The notes beneath the pieces are model-generated. The model was not told the origin of the DNA, did no database searches, and was given only the letters and a program-made list of their open reading frames with translations. From a virus, in IMG/VR virus record IMGVR_UViG_3300036851_000152, positions 1 through 42,474 of that record: 42,474 bases of DNA. The stretch is one strand, 5' to 3'. Every line of letters starts with the position of its first letter. The stretch's first letter is position 1. Below are positions 14,955 to 21,871 of this stretch, one piece after another. Position numbers and translations under genes: made by a program.

Positions 14955-14983
14955 GCTACTCAGGAAATGGCCGATGCAGGCCC

Positions 14984-14989
14984 TAGGAT
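14984..14989 (+). promoter_or_regulatory. -10 box for Arc-like gene, predicted leaderless
   Basis: TAGGAT fits TANNNT and ends 7 bases before the A of ATG 14996, so the transcript should begin at the start codon. No clear -35 is visible. Confidence 0.45.
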
Positions 14990-14995
14990 GGGGCC

Positions 14996-15160
14996 ATGAG
15001 TCGTAATCCGATGGCTGAAACCAAGATTCCGGCATTCAACTTGCGGATGCCAGCGTCGCTTCGAATACGGCTTCAGGAGGCTGCTGCGAAGAATGAGCGG
15101 AGTGTGAACGGCGAGATCGTCGTCAGGCTGCTACGGAGCTTCGAGGGCTGGAAGCAATGA
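14996..15160 (+). CDS. Arc-family ribbon-helix-helix DNA-binding protein
   Basis: 54 residues: a short tail, a beta strand FNLRMPASLRIRLQEAAAKN and a second helix ERSVNGEIVVRLLRSFE, the Arc/Mnt fold. The MP-x-SL-RIRL pattern matches Arc-like phage repressors that bind DNA as dimers through the strand. It lies on the plus strand inside the tail operon with its own likely promoter, a moron-like placement. Confidence 0.85.
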   Translation: MSRNPMAETKIPAFNLRMPASLRIRLQEAAAKNERSVNGEIVVRLLRSFEGWKQ

Positions 15161-15315
15161 GCCAACGGCAGACAGTGCCGCTGACTCCGTGCTGCGGTAA
15201 GCCGCTGGTCGAGCAGTATCTCATTACGGCGCTCTGCTCAGGTTGCACCAAGGTCTATGACCTGCGGCAATGGGAAGCGCACCGCATGACGGGGGAAATG
15301 CGGTTGAAAAGCTAA
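15157..15315 (+). CDS. Zinc-ribbon mini-protein coupled to Arc-like gene
   Basis: 52 residues; ATG overlaps the Arc-like TGA (ATGA). Cys pairs PCCG and LCSGC are spaced to bind one zinc. Its stop overlaps the convergent tail-terminator stop. Probably a partner of the Arc-like protein; function unknown. Confidence 0.7.
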   Translation: MSQRQTVPLTPCCGKPLVEQYLITALCSGCTKVYDLRQWEAHRMTGEMRLKS

Positions 15316-15746
15316 ACCGCTCGCGCTCTGACTCTGTAGATTCCGCCGCAATGTAGGAACAAGTCGCCGCCTTCGATCGTCTCGTCAGTGAAAGGTTCTT
15401 CTCTGAACGAGTGAACTTCAAGGGCGGCGGTTGTTTCTTCGTGGTCGTGCAGCAGCGTGTCGAGCCTGTCGCCAATCGCCCTTACGTCGGTCCAGTCGGG
15501 CTGTCCTGAGCCTGTCCAGTGGATGATCCCGCGGACGAGGAATGTCAGGTCGGCCCAGACTCTGTGCAGATTGATGACGACAAGATCAGCAGCGTCCTGC
15601 CGGTCGATCTTGACGACCGGGAACTTGGCTGATTGCGGGGTGGAGCGGAGGAACACGCCAGAGCCGAGTAGCCCAGTAAGCGTCGCGTCTGCCTCGAGGT
15701 AGTCGACGAGATAGTCCTGCGCTGCTGCTTCCTCGTTGACGCTCAT
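15312..15746 (-). CDS. Tail terminator / tail completion protein
   Basis: 144 residues from ATG 15746, which overlaps the nuclease gene's TGA. AAQDYLVDYLEADATLTGLL, a central FPVVKIDRQDAADLVVINLH and LDTLLHDHEETTAALEVHSF match tail-terminator proteins that cap the tail tube at the head end. Its place before the tail tube gene fits. Confidence 0.75.
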   Translation of the reverse strand: MSVNEEAAAQDYLVDYLEADATLTGLLGSGVFLRSTPQSAKFPVVKIDRQDAADLVVINLHRVWADLTFLVRGIIHWTGSGQPDWTDVRAIGDRLDTLLHDHEETTAALEVHSFREEPFTDETIEGGDLFLHCGGIYRVRARAV

Positions 15747-16144
15747 GGCACCGTCACCGCGTTCAGCCAAGCCTTCAGTTCCGGCTCGGTGCGGAACCCG
15801 AAACCGTCCGAGATCATCCGCGAGGCGAAGTCAGATCCGTCAAGCAAACGGATGTCGCCGACGGTCCGTTCGAGCGACATTTGCGCTGATCCCCATTGCG
15901 CTCCCTTTGTCAGCGCTTTCGAGTGGAGGACGACTACCGTGCCGGCCGGGGCGAGTTCTTCCGCGTGGGCTTTCGCTTCCGGCCCACCGCGTTCGTTCAT
16001 CTCGGCGCACCAGAGGTTGATGATCCGGATGCCTTCGCGGTCGGTGAAGTCGCGCCAGCCTTTGTCGATGTAGCCTTCGCAGGTGTCGCCGTCCTTCCAG
16101 CGGATGATCCGCATGGGGACGGCCCAGACATAACCGGGGATCAT
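15743..16144 (-). CDS. Staphylococcal-nuclease-like (TNase homologue) protein
   Basis: 133 residues. RIIRWKDGDTCEGYID is the first beta-hairpin of the SNase fold; GIRIINLWCAEMNERGGPEA and SLERTVGDIRLLDGSDFA supply the residues around the active site (E and R of the R-E-R triad positions). A nuclease inside the tail module is unusual. ATG 16144 is used; M11 is an alternative start. Confidence 0.75.
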   Translation of the reverse strand: MIPGYVWAVPMRIIRWKDGDTCEGYIDKGWRDFTDREGIRIINLWCAEMNERGGPEAKAHAEELAPAGTVVVLHSKALTKGAQWGSAQMSLERTVGDIRLLDGSDFASRMISDGFGFRTEPELKAWLNAVTVP

Positions 16145-16209
16145 TAGAAATGGTCGCCCTTCCCCTTAGCCTGGCGCCTTCCGGCCTTGGGATCATCGGG
16201 CGATAGAGG

Positions 16210-16280
16210 TAGCGGGCCCGGGAGTCGAACCCGGTTCTGAGGCTTATGAGGCCGCCGACTTACCGTCTGTCTCGCCCGCG
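16210..16280 (-). tRNA. tRNA-Met-like gene (anticodon CAT)
   Basis: On the minus strand the RNA has acceptor bases CGCGGGC/GCCCGCT, a D arm GAC...GTC with GG in the loop, an anticodon loop CTCATAA and a T arm CCGGG-TTCGACT-CCCGG. Oddities: C1-U72 mismatch, G instead of U at position 8, one C-U mismatch in the anticodon stem, and a tail ACCT rather than CCA. It may be a degenerate elongator tRNA-Met or a tRNA-Ile(CAT). It lies alone between a membrane gene and the nuclease homologue. Confidence 0.7.
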
Positions 16281-16289
16281 CCGGCAACG

Positions 16290-16526
16290 TTACCACGCCT
16301 CGAAGACAAGGTCGCCCATCAGGAACACGTAGAGGACGGTCAGGATGCCTCCCAGGGCCGCCAGGAGCCCAATTCTGCCTTTGTGGAGCCTCGTCCAGTA
16401 GGTGGAGATGGTGAATACGTCGTCGGCTTTGTCGCGTAGGGCGGCGAGTTCGTAGAAGACGATGAGGGCGATGCCGCCGAAGAGGATGCTGAGGATGATC
16501 GCGAGGGCGAGGATGGCGCCGGTCAT
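16290..16526 (-). CDS. Two-helix membrane protein in tail module
   Basis: 78 residues with N-terminal helix ILALAIILSILFGGIALIVF and C-terminal helix GLLAALGGILTVLYVFLMGD separated by a basic loop. ATG overlaps the previous stop. A membrane protein between tail-completion genes is unusual; it could act at infection or lysogeny. Confidence 0.65.
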   Translation of the reverse strand: MTGAILALAIILSILFGGIALIVFYELAALRDKADDVFTISTYWTRLHKGRIGLLAALGGILTVLYVFLMGDLVFEAW

Positions 16527-16891
16527 CGGATCCTGACCCGCCGACGCACGAACTTCTCAAACTGCTCGCCCATCTCGTCCTTGAATGTCTTTCGCATCTT
16601 GCGGTGAGCGGGGCGCATGAACGGAGTCGCGGCGATGTAGACGGTCCCGTACTCGAGGTAGCGGTAATACCACTTCTCCGAGGGGATAAACACCGCCCCC
16701 GACTGGAACCCGCGTTTCTCCTGTTGCACCACGCCAGGATCGAGATCGTGTTGTGAGCGTTCCATCCGCCGTTTCGCCTCTTGCTCGCCGTCGTCAAGGG
16801 CTTTGTCTCTGGCATGGCGAACGGTGTCCCAGGCTGCTTCCTTGACGGCCGGGAAACGGGACTCCAGCTTGATCCGGGGTTTGGGTGGCAT
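16523..16891 (-). CDS. HK97 gp10-like tail completion protein
   Basis: 122 residues from ATG 16891 (TGATG junction with the previous gene). Pattern: SQHDLDPGVVQQEKRGF, SEKWYYRYLEYGT and TPFMRPAHRKMRKTFKDEM. The YR-x-LE-YGT...PFMRPA motif is characteristic of gp10-like head-tail joining proteins. It lies between connector and tail terminator, as expected. Confidence 0.8.
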   Translation of the reverse strand: MPPKPRIKLESRFPAVKEAAWDTVRHARDKALDDGEQEAKRRMERSQHDLDPGVVQQEKRGFQSGAVFIPSEKWYYRYLEYGTVYIAATPFMRPAHRKMRKTFKDEMGEQFEKFVRRRVRIR

Positions 16892-17055
16892 CAGGCTGCT
16901 TTCTTGCCGAGCTGTTTCTGGAGCCGCCACCAGGCCAGCGGTTCGACTCGTTCGTAGCGTCGCTGGCTGTGTTCGCGTGCTCTCATGCAGACTTCGAGGT
17001 ATTGGAACCAGGCTTCGCGTTGTTGTTCACGCGACGAGGGGGTCTTGGTAGGCAC
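16891..17055 (-). CDS. Small 54-residue helical protein
   Basis: GTG 17055, 15 bases after the connector's stop, to a TGA overlapping the next ATG. The product is helix-rich (REQQREAWFQYLEVCMRARE and PLAWWRLQKQLGKKAA). Probably a minor head or tail assembly protein. Unrecognised family. Confidence 0.6.
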   Translation of the reverse strand: MPTKTPSSREQQREAWFQYLEVCMRAREHSQRRYERVEPLAWWRLQKQLGKKAA

Positions 17056-17070
17056 GGGCGCTGATAAGCA

Positions 17071-18051
17071 TCAGGCGATCAATGAGTCCTGGAGTTTCCG
17101 GGCGACAGCTAATGCAGTCGGCGGAAGGGAAAGTAGTTGAGGACGGCCCGCGAACACGATTACATTCTGTCCTTCTCCTGATGGGACCGGGGATAGGTCT
17201 TGGCGGTAATGTTCAACATCGCGATCGATTACTTGGGCCACCGCATCTAGAACCGCCTTCCTCACACGCCCTGGAATCGAGGGGAATCCCCAGGTGCCCG
17301 CCACCGATACAACGTAATCGCTCCTGATCTTCATTACGTCGCGGGTGAATCTCAGCCGTCGGATCGGCTCCCAGCTTCGGCGGTTCCTGGGTAGAGAAAT
17401 GATGTCCCCGGAGGCGACGGTCTCTTGGACATTCAGGTCATGATCAAGGATCTGGACCTGCGTGAATGACGTGAGGTCACCGACGTGGATGGTTCGGCCG
17501 CGGACGGCTGAGGCGTCAGCGTCGAAATAGCGGGTTTGCGGGTTTGTCCCGACGACTTTGATCTCCCGTTCAGACTCCTCCTGGAAAAGATCCGAGACAT
17601 CATTGATCGTCCGCACGAGCTCAAGTTCGTCGCCGACCTCAATGTTCTGTTGTTGCAGCCAATCTTTGGTTTCTTGGAGGCCGACTAAGGCCCAGGCTTC
17701 GAGTCCGGCGTTGGCTTGGAATTCGGAGGGGAGGACTTTGTAGACGAAGTCGGGTGGGGCGGCTTCGGCGGTGCCTGTTCCTTCGGCGCGAAAGATCCAG
17801 TAGCCGGATTTGGTGAGGGAGACGCCAGGGTTGAGTTTGAAGACGCCGGCTGAGACGCGTGCGAGCGGCTGTGAGCTTGTGGTGAGTGATGCGGGACTAG
17901 ACGCGGTTGTGATCGTCGACTCGACGCCGTCTGTGTCTTGTTGTTTGACGACGATCTGGGTTGGGTCCGTGGCGACTGGCGGGGTGCCGACCGTCCATGT
18001 CCATTGCGGGACGGCGCGGTCGCCGACGTTGACGGTCTCTACGTTCGCCAC
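17071..18051 (-). CDS. Head-tail connector protein with N-terminal beta domain
   Basis: 326 residues. The first ~110 residues are beta-rich (TQIVVKQQDTDGVEST, GVFKLNPGVSLTKSGYWIF) and resemble an added Ig-like or adhesin-like domain. From ~115, AWALVGLQETKDWLQQQNI, VRTINDVSDLFQEESEREI and a long C-terminal helical part match gp6/Ad1-type connectors. The GTG at 18051 follows a late start element by 5 bases. Confidence 0.75.
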   Translation of the reverse strand: MANVETVNVGDRAVPQWTWTVGTPPVATDPTQIVVKQQDTDGVESTITTASSPASLTTSSQPLARVSAGVFKLNPGVSLTKSGYWIFRAEGTGTAEAAPPDFVYKVLPSEFQANAGLEAWALVGLQETKDWLQQQNIEVGDELELVRTINDVSDLFQEESEREIKVVGTNPQTRYFDADASAVRGRTIHVGDLTSFTQVQILDHDLNVQETVASGDIISLPRNRRSWEPIRRLRFTRDVMKIRSDYVVSVAGTWGFPSIPGRVRKAVLDAVAQVIDRDVEHYRQDLSPVPSGEGQNVIVFAGRPQLLSLPPTALAVARKLQDSLIA

Positions 18052-18056
18052 ACGGT

Positions 18057-18068
18057 GGTTTTCGGCTA
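18057..18068 (-). promoter_or_regulatory. Late start-associated element, copy 3 (connector)
   Basis: TAGCCGAAAACC five bases before GTG 18051. Its TAG is the stop codon of the repeat-protein gene. Confidence 0.85.
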
Positions 18069-20174
18069 GTTGACCGTGTCGGAGACGGCCACGAAAGCCT
18101 CTGAGAGGCTTTCGACGGCGACGGTGGCGCCTGATGCGTCTGCTGCCTCGGCGGTGGCTGTGGAGGCGTCAGAGACGCTGAGAGAGGCTGGTACGACGAG
18201 GACGCCGGCGATCACGAGCGGCGCTGGCGCTGAGCCTGTTGCGAGAGCGGCCGATGGGAAGATGACGAACGCGAGTTGCGGCGCCTGGGTTGCTCCGGTA
18301 GCTGTGGCAGGGGCGGGAAGAATGCCGACAATCGCGATTGCTTGTGCTGCTCCTGTTGCCGTTGCTGGCGTTGTCGTTGATTGAACCTGGATCTGGGGAT
18401 TCGCGGTCAGCCCGAGCGCGGTCGAGATAGGGGCGGTTATTCCGACGAGCGATGTGGGGGCTGGTGCTATCCCAAGCGCGGTGGCGGCGGAGGCTTGGAC
18501 GGTTGAGCCTGAGCCGCTGATGACGGTAGGTGCGGGCGTGATTCCTTGTGCGATGGCTGGGCTGATGGGGACGACGGCGGCGAGGGTGGGTCCTGGAATG
18601 ATGCCGAGTGCCGACGCGATCGAGACGGGAACGGTAACGTCGGCGGTGACGGCGGGGGCTTGACCGAATGCGGCGGCGACGCTCGCGGGTGAGGCGATGG
18701 CTGGAGTTGGGGCTGGGGCGATCCCGAGCGCAACGGCGGCCGCGGGTGTGACCGTGACCGGGCCGGCGATGACGGTGGGCGCCGGGGTGATCCCTAGGGC
18801 AGTCGCTACTCCAGTCGCGACGGTGATTGCTGGCGTCGACGCAGGGACGAGTCCGAGCGCCGCCGCCGTCGAACTCGCAACGGCCACCTGTTTCACAGGC
18901 GCTGGGCTCGAGCCGAGCCCGATCGCAGCGCTGGCAGGGACAGTCACGTCGCCTGCCGCGGGGGGGCCGATTACGACCCAGACGTATTCGCGGGCGACTG
19001 TGTCCGCATCGGTGGTTGAGACGCGAAGGTTGTTGCCGCTGAACGACAGGTCGGCTTCGGACACCAAGGTCGGCGTAACCGGCGTGTAGTAGCGGAGCCC
19101 TTTCGTGCTGTGGAACAGCGTGTGCGTGTTCATGTCGGCTGCGGAGTCATCGTCGAGGACGCCGACCATGCAATCGATTGTCCCGTCAGTCATCCCGATC
19201 AGGAACTGGTAGCCATCCGCGTCCGCAGCGCCAAGCGTGGTGCTGGCGGCAATGTTGCTGCCGAACACAAGCGCGCCCGCAGGCGCGAACCCAGCCGCAT
19301 GGTCGGTATCGCCGATGGTCGTGCGGATCGTCCCGACCCCCATCGCGACTTGCAGGTCGGGGTCTTGAATGAACAGGTAGACGCCGCCCATACCGTTCGG
19401 GTTCAGGTCGGGCTTAACGATTTGGATGCCGTCGGCGGGCCAGTTCGCCTGGATGTCCAGATCGGCCTCATAGGTGGCCGCATTGTTTGATGAGCCGAGC
19501 ATGAACCGCTGCTTCTGCCAACGGGCAGACGCCGCCTGGACCTGCGCGTCACGCATCGCGAAGAGCGAGCATTGCCTGATCGTGTCCGAAACGGCGACGC
19601 CCAATGGCATGTGTGCGTTCGTCAGCGACGAGTCCGAGAACCCGTTCAGCTGCGCGCCACCGTGGGTTCCGAGCACGAGGTCCGGTTGGCCCCAGCCGGC
19701 CGGGGCGGTGATCGTCTCCGGCGAGGTTGTCGTGTGCGTCTGCGAGACGACACGCGCCTTGGCGACCGAGAACGCCATGTAGATGATCTTGATTGCCGAC
19801 GCCGGAGCAACCGTGAACGTGAGCGTGAACTGCTCGTTCTGCATGTCGGTCACGTCCACTTCCATCTCTGAAGTGGTGGTCGTGCCGTCTACGTTCTGTC
19901 TCAGCGTCGCGGTCGTGAAGACTCCGTTAGCGGTTTGCGAGGCGGCGGTGGCGTCGTCCTGGTGGATCAGCTGGCCGCCCTGCTGAATCGCGGCGGCGTC
20001 GCGAGAGGCGAAGCCGAACGAGAAGCGGGCATGGCCTGCCACGAAGCCATCAGCGGTGTTGTATGAGGCTGCGAGCATTAGCGCGCGTAGCGTGAACCCT
20101 GCGGGCAGCGTTTCGGTGACGGTGGCACCATCGGTGGTTGGGGCGGTGATGATCCCGACCTTGCAGCCGGGCAT
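18066..20174 (-). CDS. Large virion-associated protein with C-terminal Ala/Pro/Thr repeats
   Basis: 702 residues. The first ~410 form a mixed beta domain with two similar halves (ARFSFGFASRDAAAIQ and VYLFIQDPDLQVAMGVG regions), consistent with a phage structural or adhesin domain. From ~411 to the end there are about twelve degenerate ~20-24 residue units built around VPASAAxALGIxPAPT. The repeats are rich in Ala, Pro, Thr and Ser. A glycosyltransferase gene lies about 3 kb upstream in the same operon. It is likely a virion surface or decoration protein; glycosylation is hypothesis. Confidence 0.65.
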   Translation of the reverse strand: MPGCKVGIITAPTTDGATVTETLPAGFTLRALMLAASYNTADGFVAGHARFSFGFASRDAAAIQQGGQLIHQDDATAASQTANGVFTTATLRQNVDGTTTTSEMEVDVTDMQNEQFTLTFTVAPASAIKIIYMAFSVAKARVVSQTHTTTSPETITAPAGWGQPDLVLGTHGGAQLNGFSDSSLTNAHMPLGVAVSDTIRQCSLFAMRDAQVQAASARWQKQRFMLGSSNNAATYEADLDIQANWPADGIQIVKPDLNPNGMGGVYLFIQDPDLQVAMGVGTIRTTIGDTDHAAGFAPAGALVFGSNIAASTTLGAADADGYQFLIGMTDGTIDCMVGVLDDDSAADMNTHTLFHSTKGLRYYTPVTPTLVSEADLSFSGNNLRVSTTDADTVAREYVWVVIGPPAAGDVTVPASAAIGLGSSPAPVKQVAVASSTAAALGLVPASTPAITVATGVATALGITPAPTVIAGPVTVTPAAAVALGIAPAPTPAIASPASVAAAFGQAPAVTADVTVPVSIASALGIIPGPTLAAVVPISPAIAQGITPAPTVISGSGSTVQASAATALGIAPAPTSLVGITAPISTALGLTANPQIQVQSTTTPATATGAAQAIAIVGILPAPATATGATQAPQLAFVIFPSAALATGSAPAPLVIAGVLVVPASLSVSDASTATAEAADASGATVAVESLSEAFVAVSDTVN
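18069..18944 (-). repeat. DNA encoding degenerate ALG-PAP repeats
   Basis: About twelve imperfect units in the 3' part of the 702-residue protein, with recurring A-L-G-I-x-P-A-P-T and V-P-A-S-A-A words. Codon use differs between units, so the repeat is old and kept at protein level. Confidence 0.7.
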
Positions 20175-20177
20175 GGG

Positions 20178-20462
20178 TTAGACCCCGAAGCGTGTCTTTA
20201 TTTCAGCGACCGTGTCGTAAGGGGCAGCACCCGCCTCGGCGGCTATCAAGACCTCGTGGATTTCCGGGGCGGTCACAAGGTTCTTGCTCATCCGCGTAAC
20301 CAGCGTCTCCAGCTCGCCCTGCGCCGTGACATCAAGCGCAAAATGGTCGATGATCTGTTGGCTCGTGACCTTGTTCCGGCGCCGATCGGCCATCATCCCG
20401 TAGAACTCATGCACCGGAATCTTCGGTTCTTCAGTGCCGAGCAGGCGTTCGTACAGGCCCAT
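20178..20462 (-). CDS. Small helical structural-module protein
   Basis: 94 residues with IPVHEFYGMMADRRRNKVTS and a second helix AQGELETLVTRMSKNLVTAP. ATG 20462 lies just after the preceding stop. The family is not recognised; similar short proteins accompany phage decoration genes. Confidence 0.6.
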   Translation of the reverse strand: MGLYERLLGTEEPKIPVHEFYGMMADRRRNKVTSQQIIDHFALDVTAQGELETLVTRMSKNLVTAPEIHEVLIAAEAGAAPYDTVAEIKTRFGV

Positions 20463-20466
20463 TAGC

Positions 20467-20952
20467 TCAGACGGGCTGCGGGTAGAGGGTGCCGAACGCG
20501 CCTTCCATGATCGTTGCCGAATCTGCTCCTGTTATCTCTGTGGCAAAACGCAGCCTGAGCTGACCAGAGGTCGACCCGTTCTTCAATACTCCGAACACGC
20601 GCGCCACATAAACAGTGTTCGCCGCCACAACACCGGAACTCAGATGGGCATCGTCACTTGCAGTACCGGCACCGACGGAGACTGAGCCAGTGCCATCGGC
20701 ACTCTGCGGTATCTCTACCCGATAGGCGATATAGGCTGGAGCAACCAGCGTCGGGCAGGACACGGCAAGCGCGATTCCCCTAATGGCATTTGAGGACTTA
20801 CAGGGGACAACGAAATCGAAGCTGTATTCCATGTTCGCCTCGACGTCGAACCAGAGATCGTCCACGTCGCTGAGCGTCGCCGATGTTGTGGACTGGTCGG
20901 CGGTCTTGTGCTTCGTCTGTGCCGTCCCACCCTCGAGAGTCTCAGGCGACAT
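20467..20952 (-). CDS. Beta-rich virion protein
   Basis: 161 residues. ATG 20952 follows AGGAGGAGGAG, the strongest ribosome site of the late region. Strands such as ANMEYSFDFVVPCKSS, IAYRVEIPQSADGTG and TVYVARVFGVLKNGS suggest a jelly-roll of the kind seen in phage head or tail appendages. Confidence 0.65.
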   Translation of the reverse strand: MSPETLEGGTAQTKHKTADQSTTSATLSDVDDLWFDVEANMEYSFDFVVPCKSSNAIRGIALAVSCPTLVAPAYIAYRVEIPQSADGTGSVSVGAGTASDDAHLSSGVVAANTVYVARVFGVLKNGSTSGQLRLRFATEITGADSATIMEGAFGTLYPQPV

Positions 20953-21032
20953 CAGATGCTCCTCCTCCTGCTAGTTGCCATTAGGCAATCCACTGTACCC
21001 GGAGGCCCAGAAACTCGACTAAACTCCCCGCC

Positions 21033-21084
21033 GGCCCGCTTCTTTGAAGAGACACACTCTCTCTTCTCCCGACGGAAGCGGGCC
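21033..21084 (-). terminator. Two-stem hairpin in late operon
   Basis: GGCCCGCTTC (21033-21042) pairs with GAAGCGGGCC (21075-21084); inside, GAAGAGA pairs with TCTCTTC. It lies between the decoration-like gene and the beta-rich gene, in the only sizeable non-coding gap of the late operon. No long T run follows, so it may be a partial terminator or RNA-processing site. Confidence 0.5.
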
Positions 21085-21088
21085 ATCC

Positions 21089-21517
21089 TTACGTCACGTC
21101 GATTTTCGCCAAACCGGTCGCGTCCCACTGGACCGTGAAGTTCGCCGCCGTCACCGACTGCGCCCCCAGGTCGTAATAGGTCATCAGCGGATCAGTCGTC
21201 GACGCCCCGGCGGTGTTCTCCCACACGACCGCATACCTGATCCCGGAAATCGTCGCGGTCGTCCAGACCGCGTCTGCCGCGTCGAACCGCCACTCGTCCG
21301 TGCCGGCATCGTAGGTGGAGGTTTTCGTGCCGAGCGTGACCCCGTTCGCGGTGTAGTTCGTGCCGGTGACTTCGTTGGTGGCGTCGTTGAAGAAATCGTC
21401 GGTGTCCTGCGCTGGCACGTAGGTCACGGTGTGCAGCGAGCACTGCATCGTCCCGGTCAACACATCCGTCTTCGTTGCGTCGAATTGGCGGTCGATGAAG
21501 AGGCCGTACCAGGGCAT
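21089..21517 (-). CDS. Phage head/tail decoration-type protein
   Basis: 142 residues. YVPAQDTDDFFNDATNEVTG then TNYTANGVTL, WRFDAADAVWTTATISG and FTVQWDATGLAKI are the conserved words of a widespread phage structural protein usually encoded near capsid genes. Start overlaps the previous stop (TAATG). Probably a capsid decoration or minor head protein. Confidence 0.75.
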   Translation of the reverse strand: MPWYGLFIDRQFDATKTDVLTGTMQCSLHTVTYVPAQDTDDFFNDATNEVTGTNYTANGVTLGTKTSTYDAGTDEWRFDAADAVWTTATISGIRYAVVWENTAGASTTDPLMTYYDLGAQSVTAANFTVQWDATGLAKIDVT

Positions 21518-21849
21518 TAGTCTTTCGCCTCCTCGATCTTGTCGATCTTCAACTCGGCGTCGTCATAGCGGCCCTGGTCGCGCTTCCGCCGCTCAATCTC
21601 CGCTTTCACCCACGCTTCGGTCAGGGCTTTGCCGCCGAAGCGAGGATCGATGGCGAGCAACCCTGGCCGGCCGGTTTCCTTGGCTTCCTCGAGCCGGGCG
21701 AACGTCAACGGGAAGCGTTCATGGCGGCGATAGTGGGCGCGTTCAGCAAGCAGCCTTGCCTGTTCGCGGTCCTTCGCATAGAGGGACATGCGGACGCGTC
21801 CCTCTTTGCCTTTGAACCAGACGTGGAATCGCTTCTCGCCCTGCGCCAT
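21517..21849 (-). CDS. Basic helical protein of structural module
   Basis: 110 residues: FHVWFKGKEGRVRMSLYAKD then AKDREQARLLAERAHYRRHE and a C-terminal charged helix. ATG 21849 lies 6 bases after a late start element. Function unknown. Confidence 0.6.
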   Translation of the reverse strand: MAQGEKRFHVWFKGKEGRVRMSLYAKDREQARLLAERAHYRRHERFPLTFARLEEAKETGRPGLLAIDPRFGGKALTEAWVKAEIERRKRDQGRYDDAELKIDKIEEAKD

Positions 21850-21855
21850 CAGAGG

Positions 21856-21867
21856 GGTTTTCGGCTA
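21856..21867 (-). promoter_or_regulatory. Late start-associated element, copy 4
   Basis: TAGCCGAAAACC six bases before ATG 21849; the upstream gene's stop is a few bases away. Confidence 0.85.
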
Positions 21868-21871
21868 GCTA

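Noticed and set aside
18467-18733. Separate gene in the repeat region
   Set aside because: Ser/Pro/His translation is an out-of-frame shadow of the repeats.
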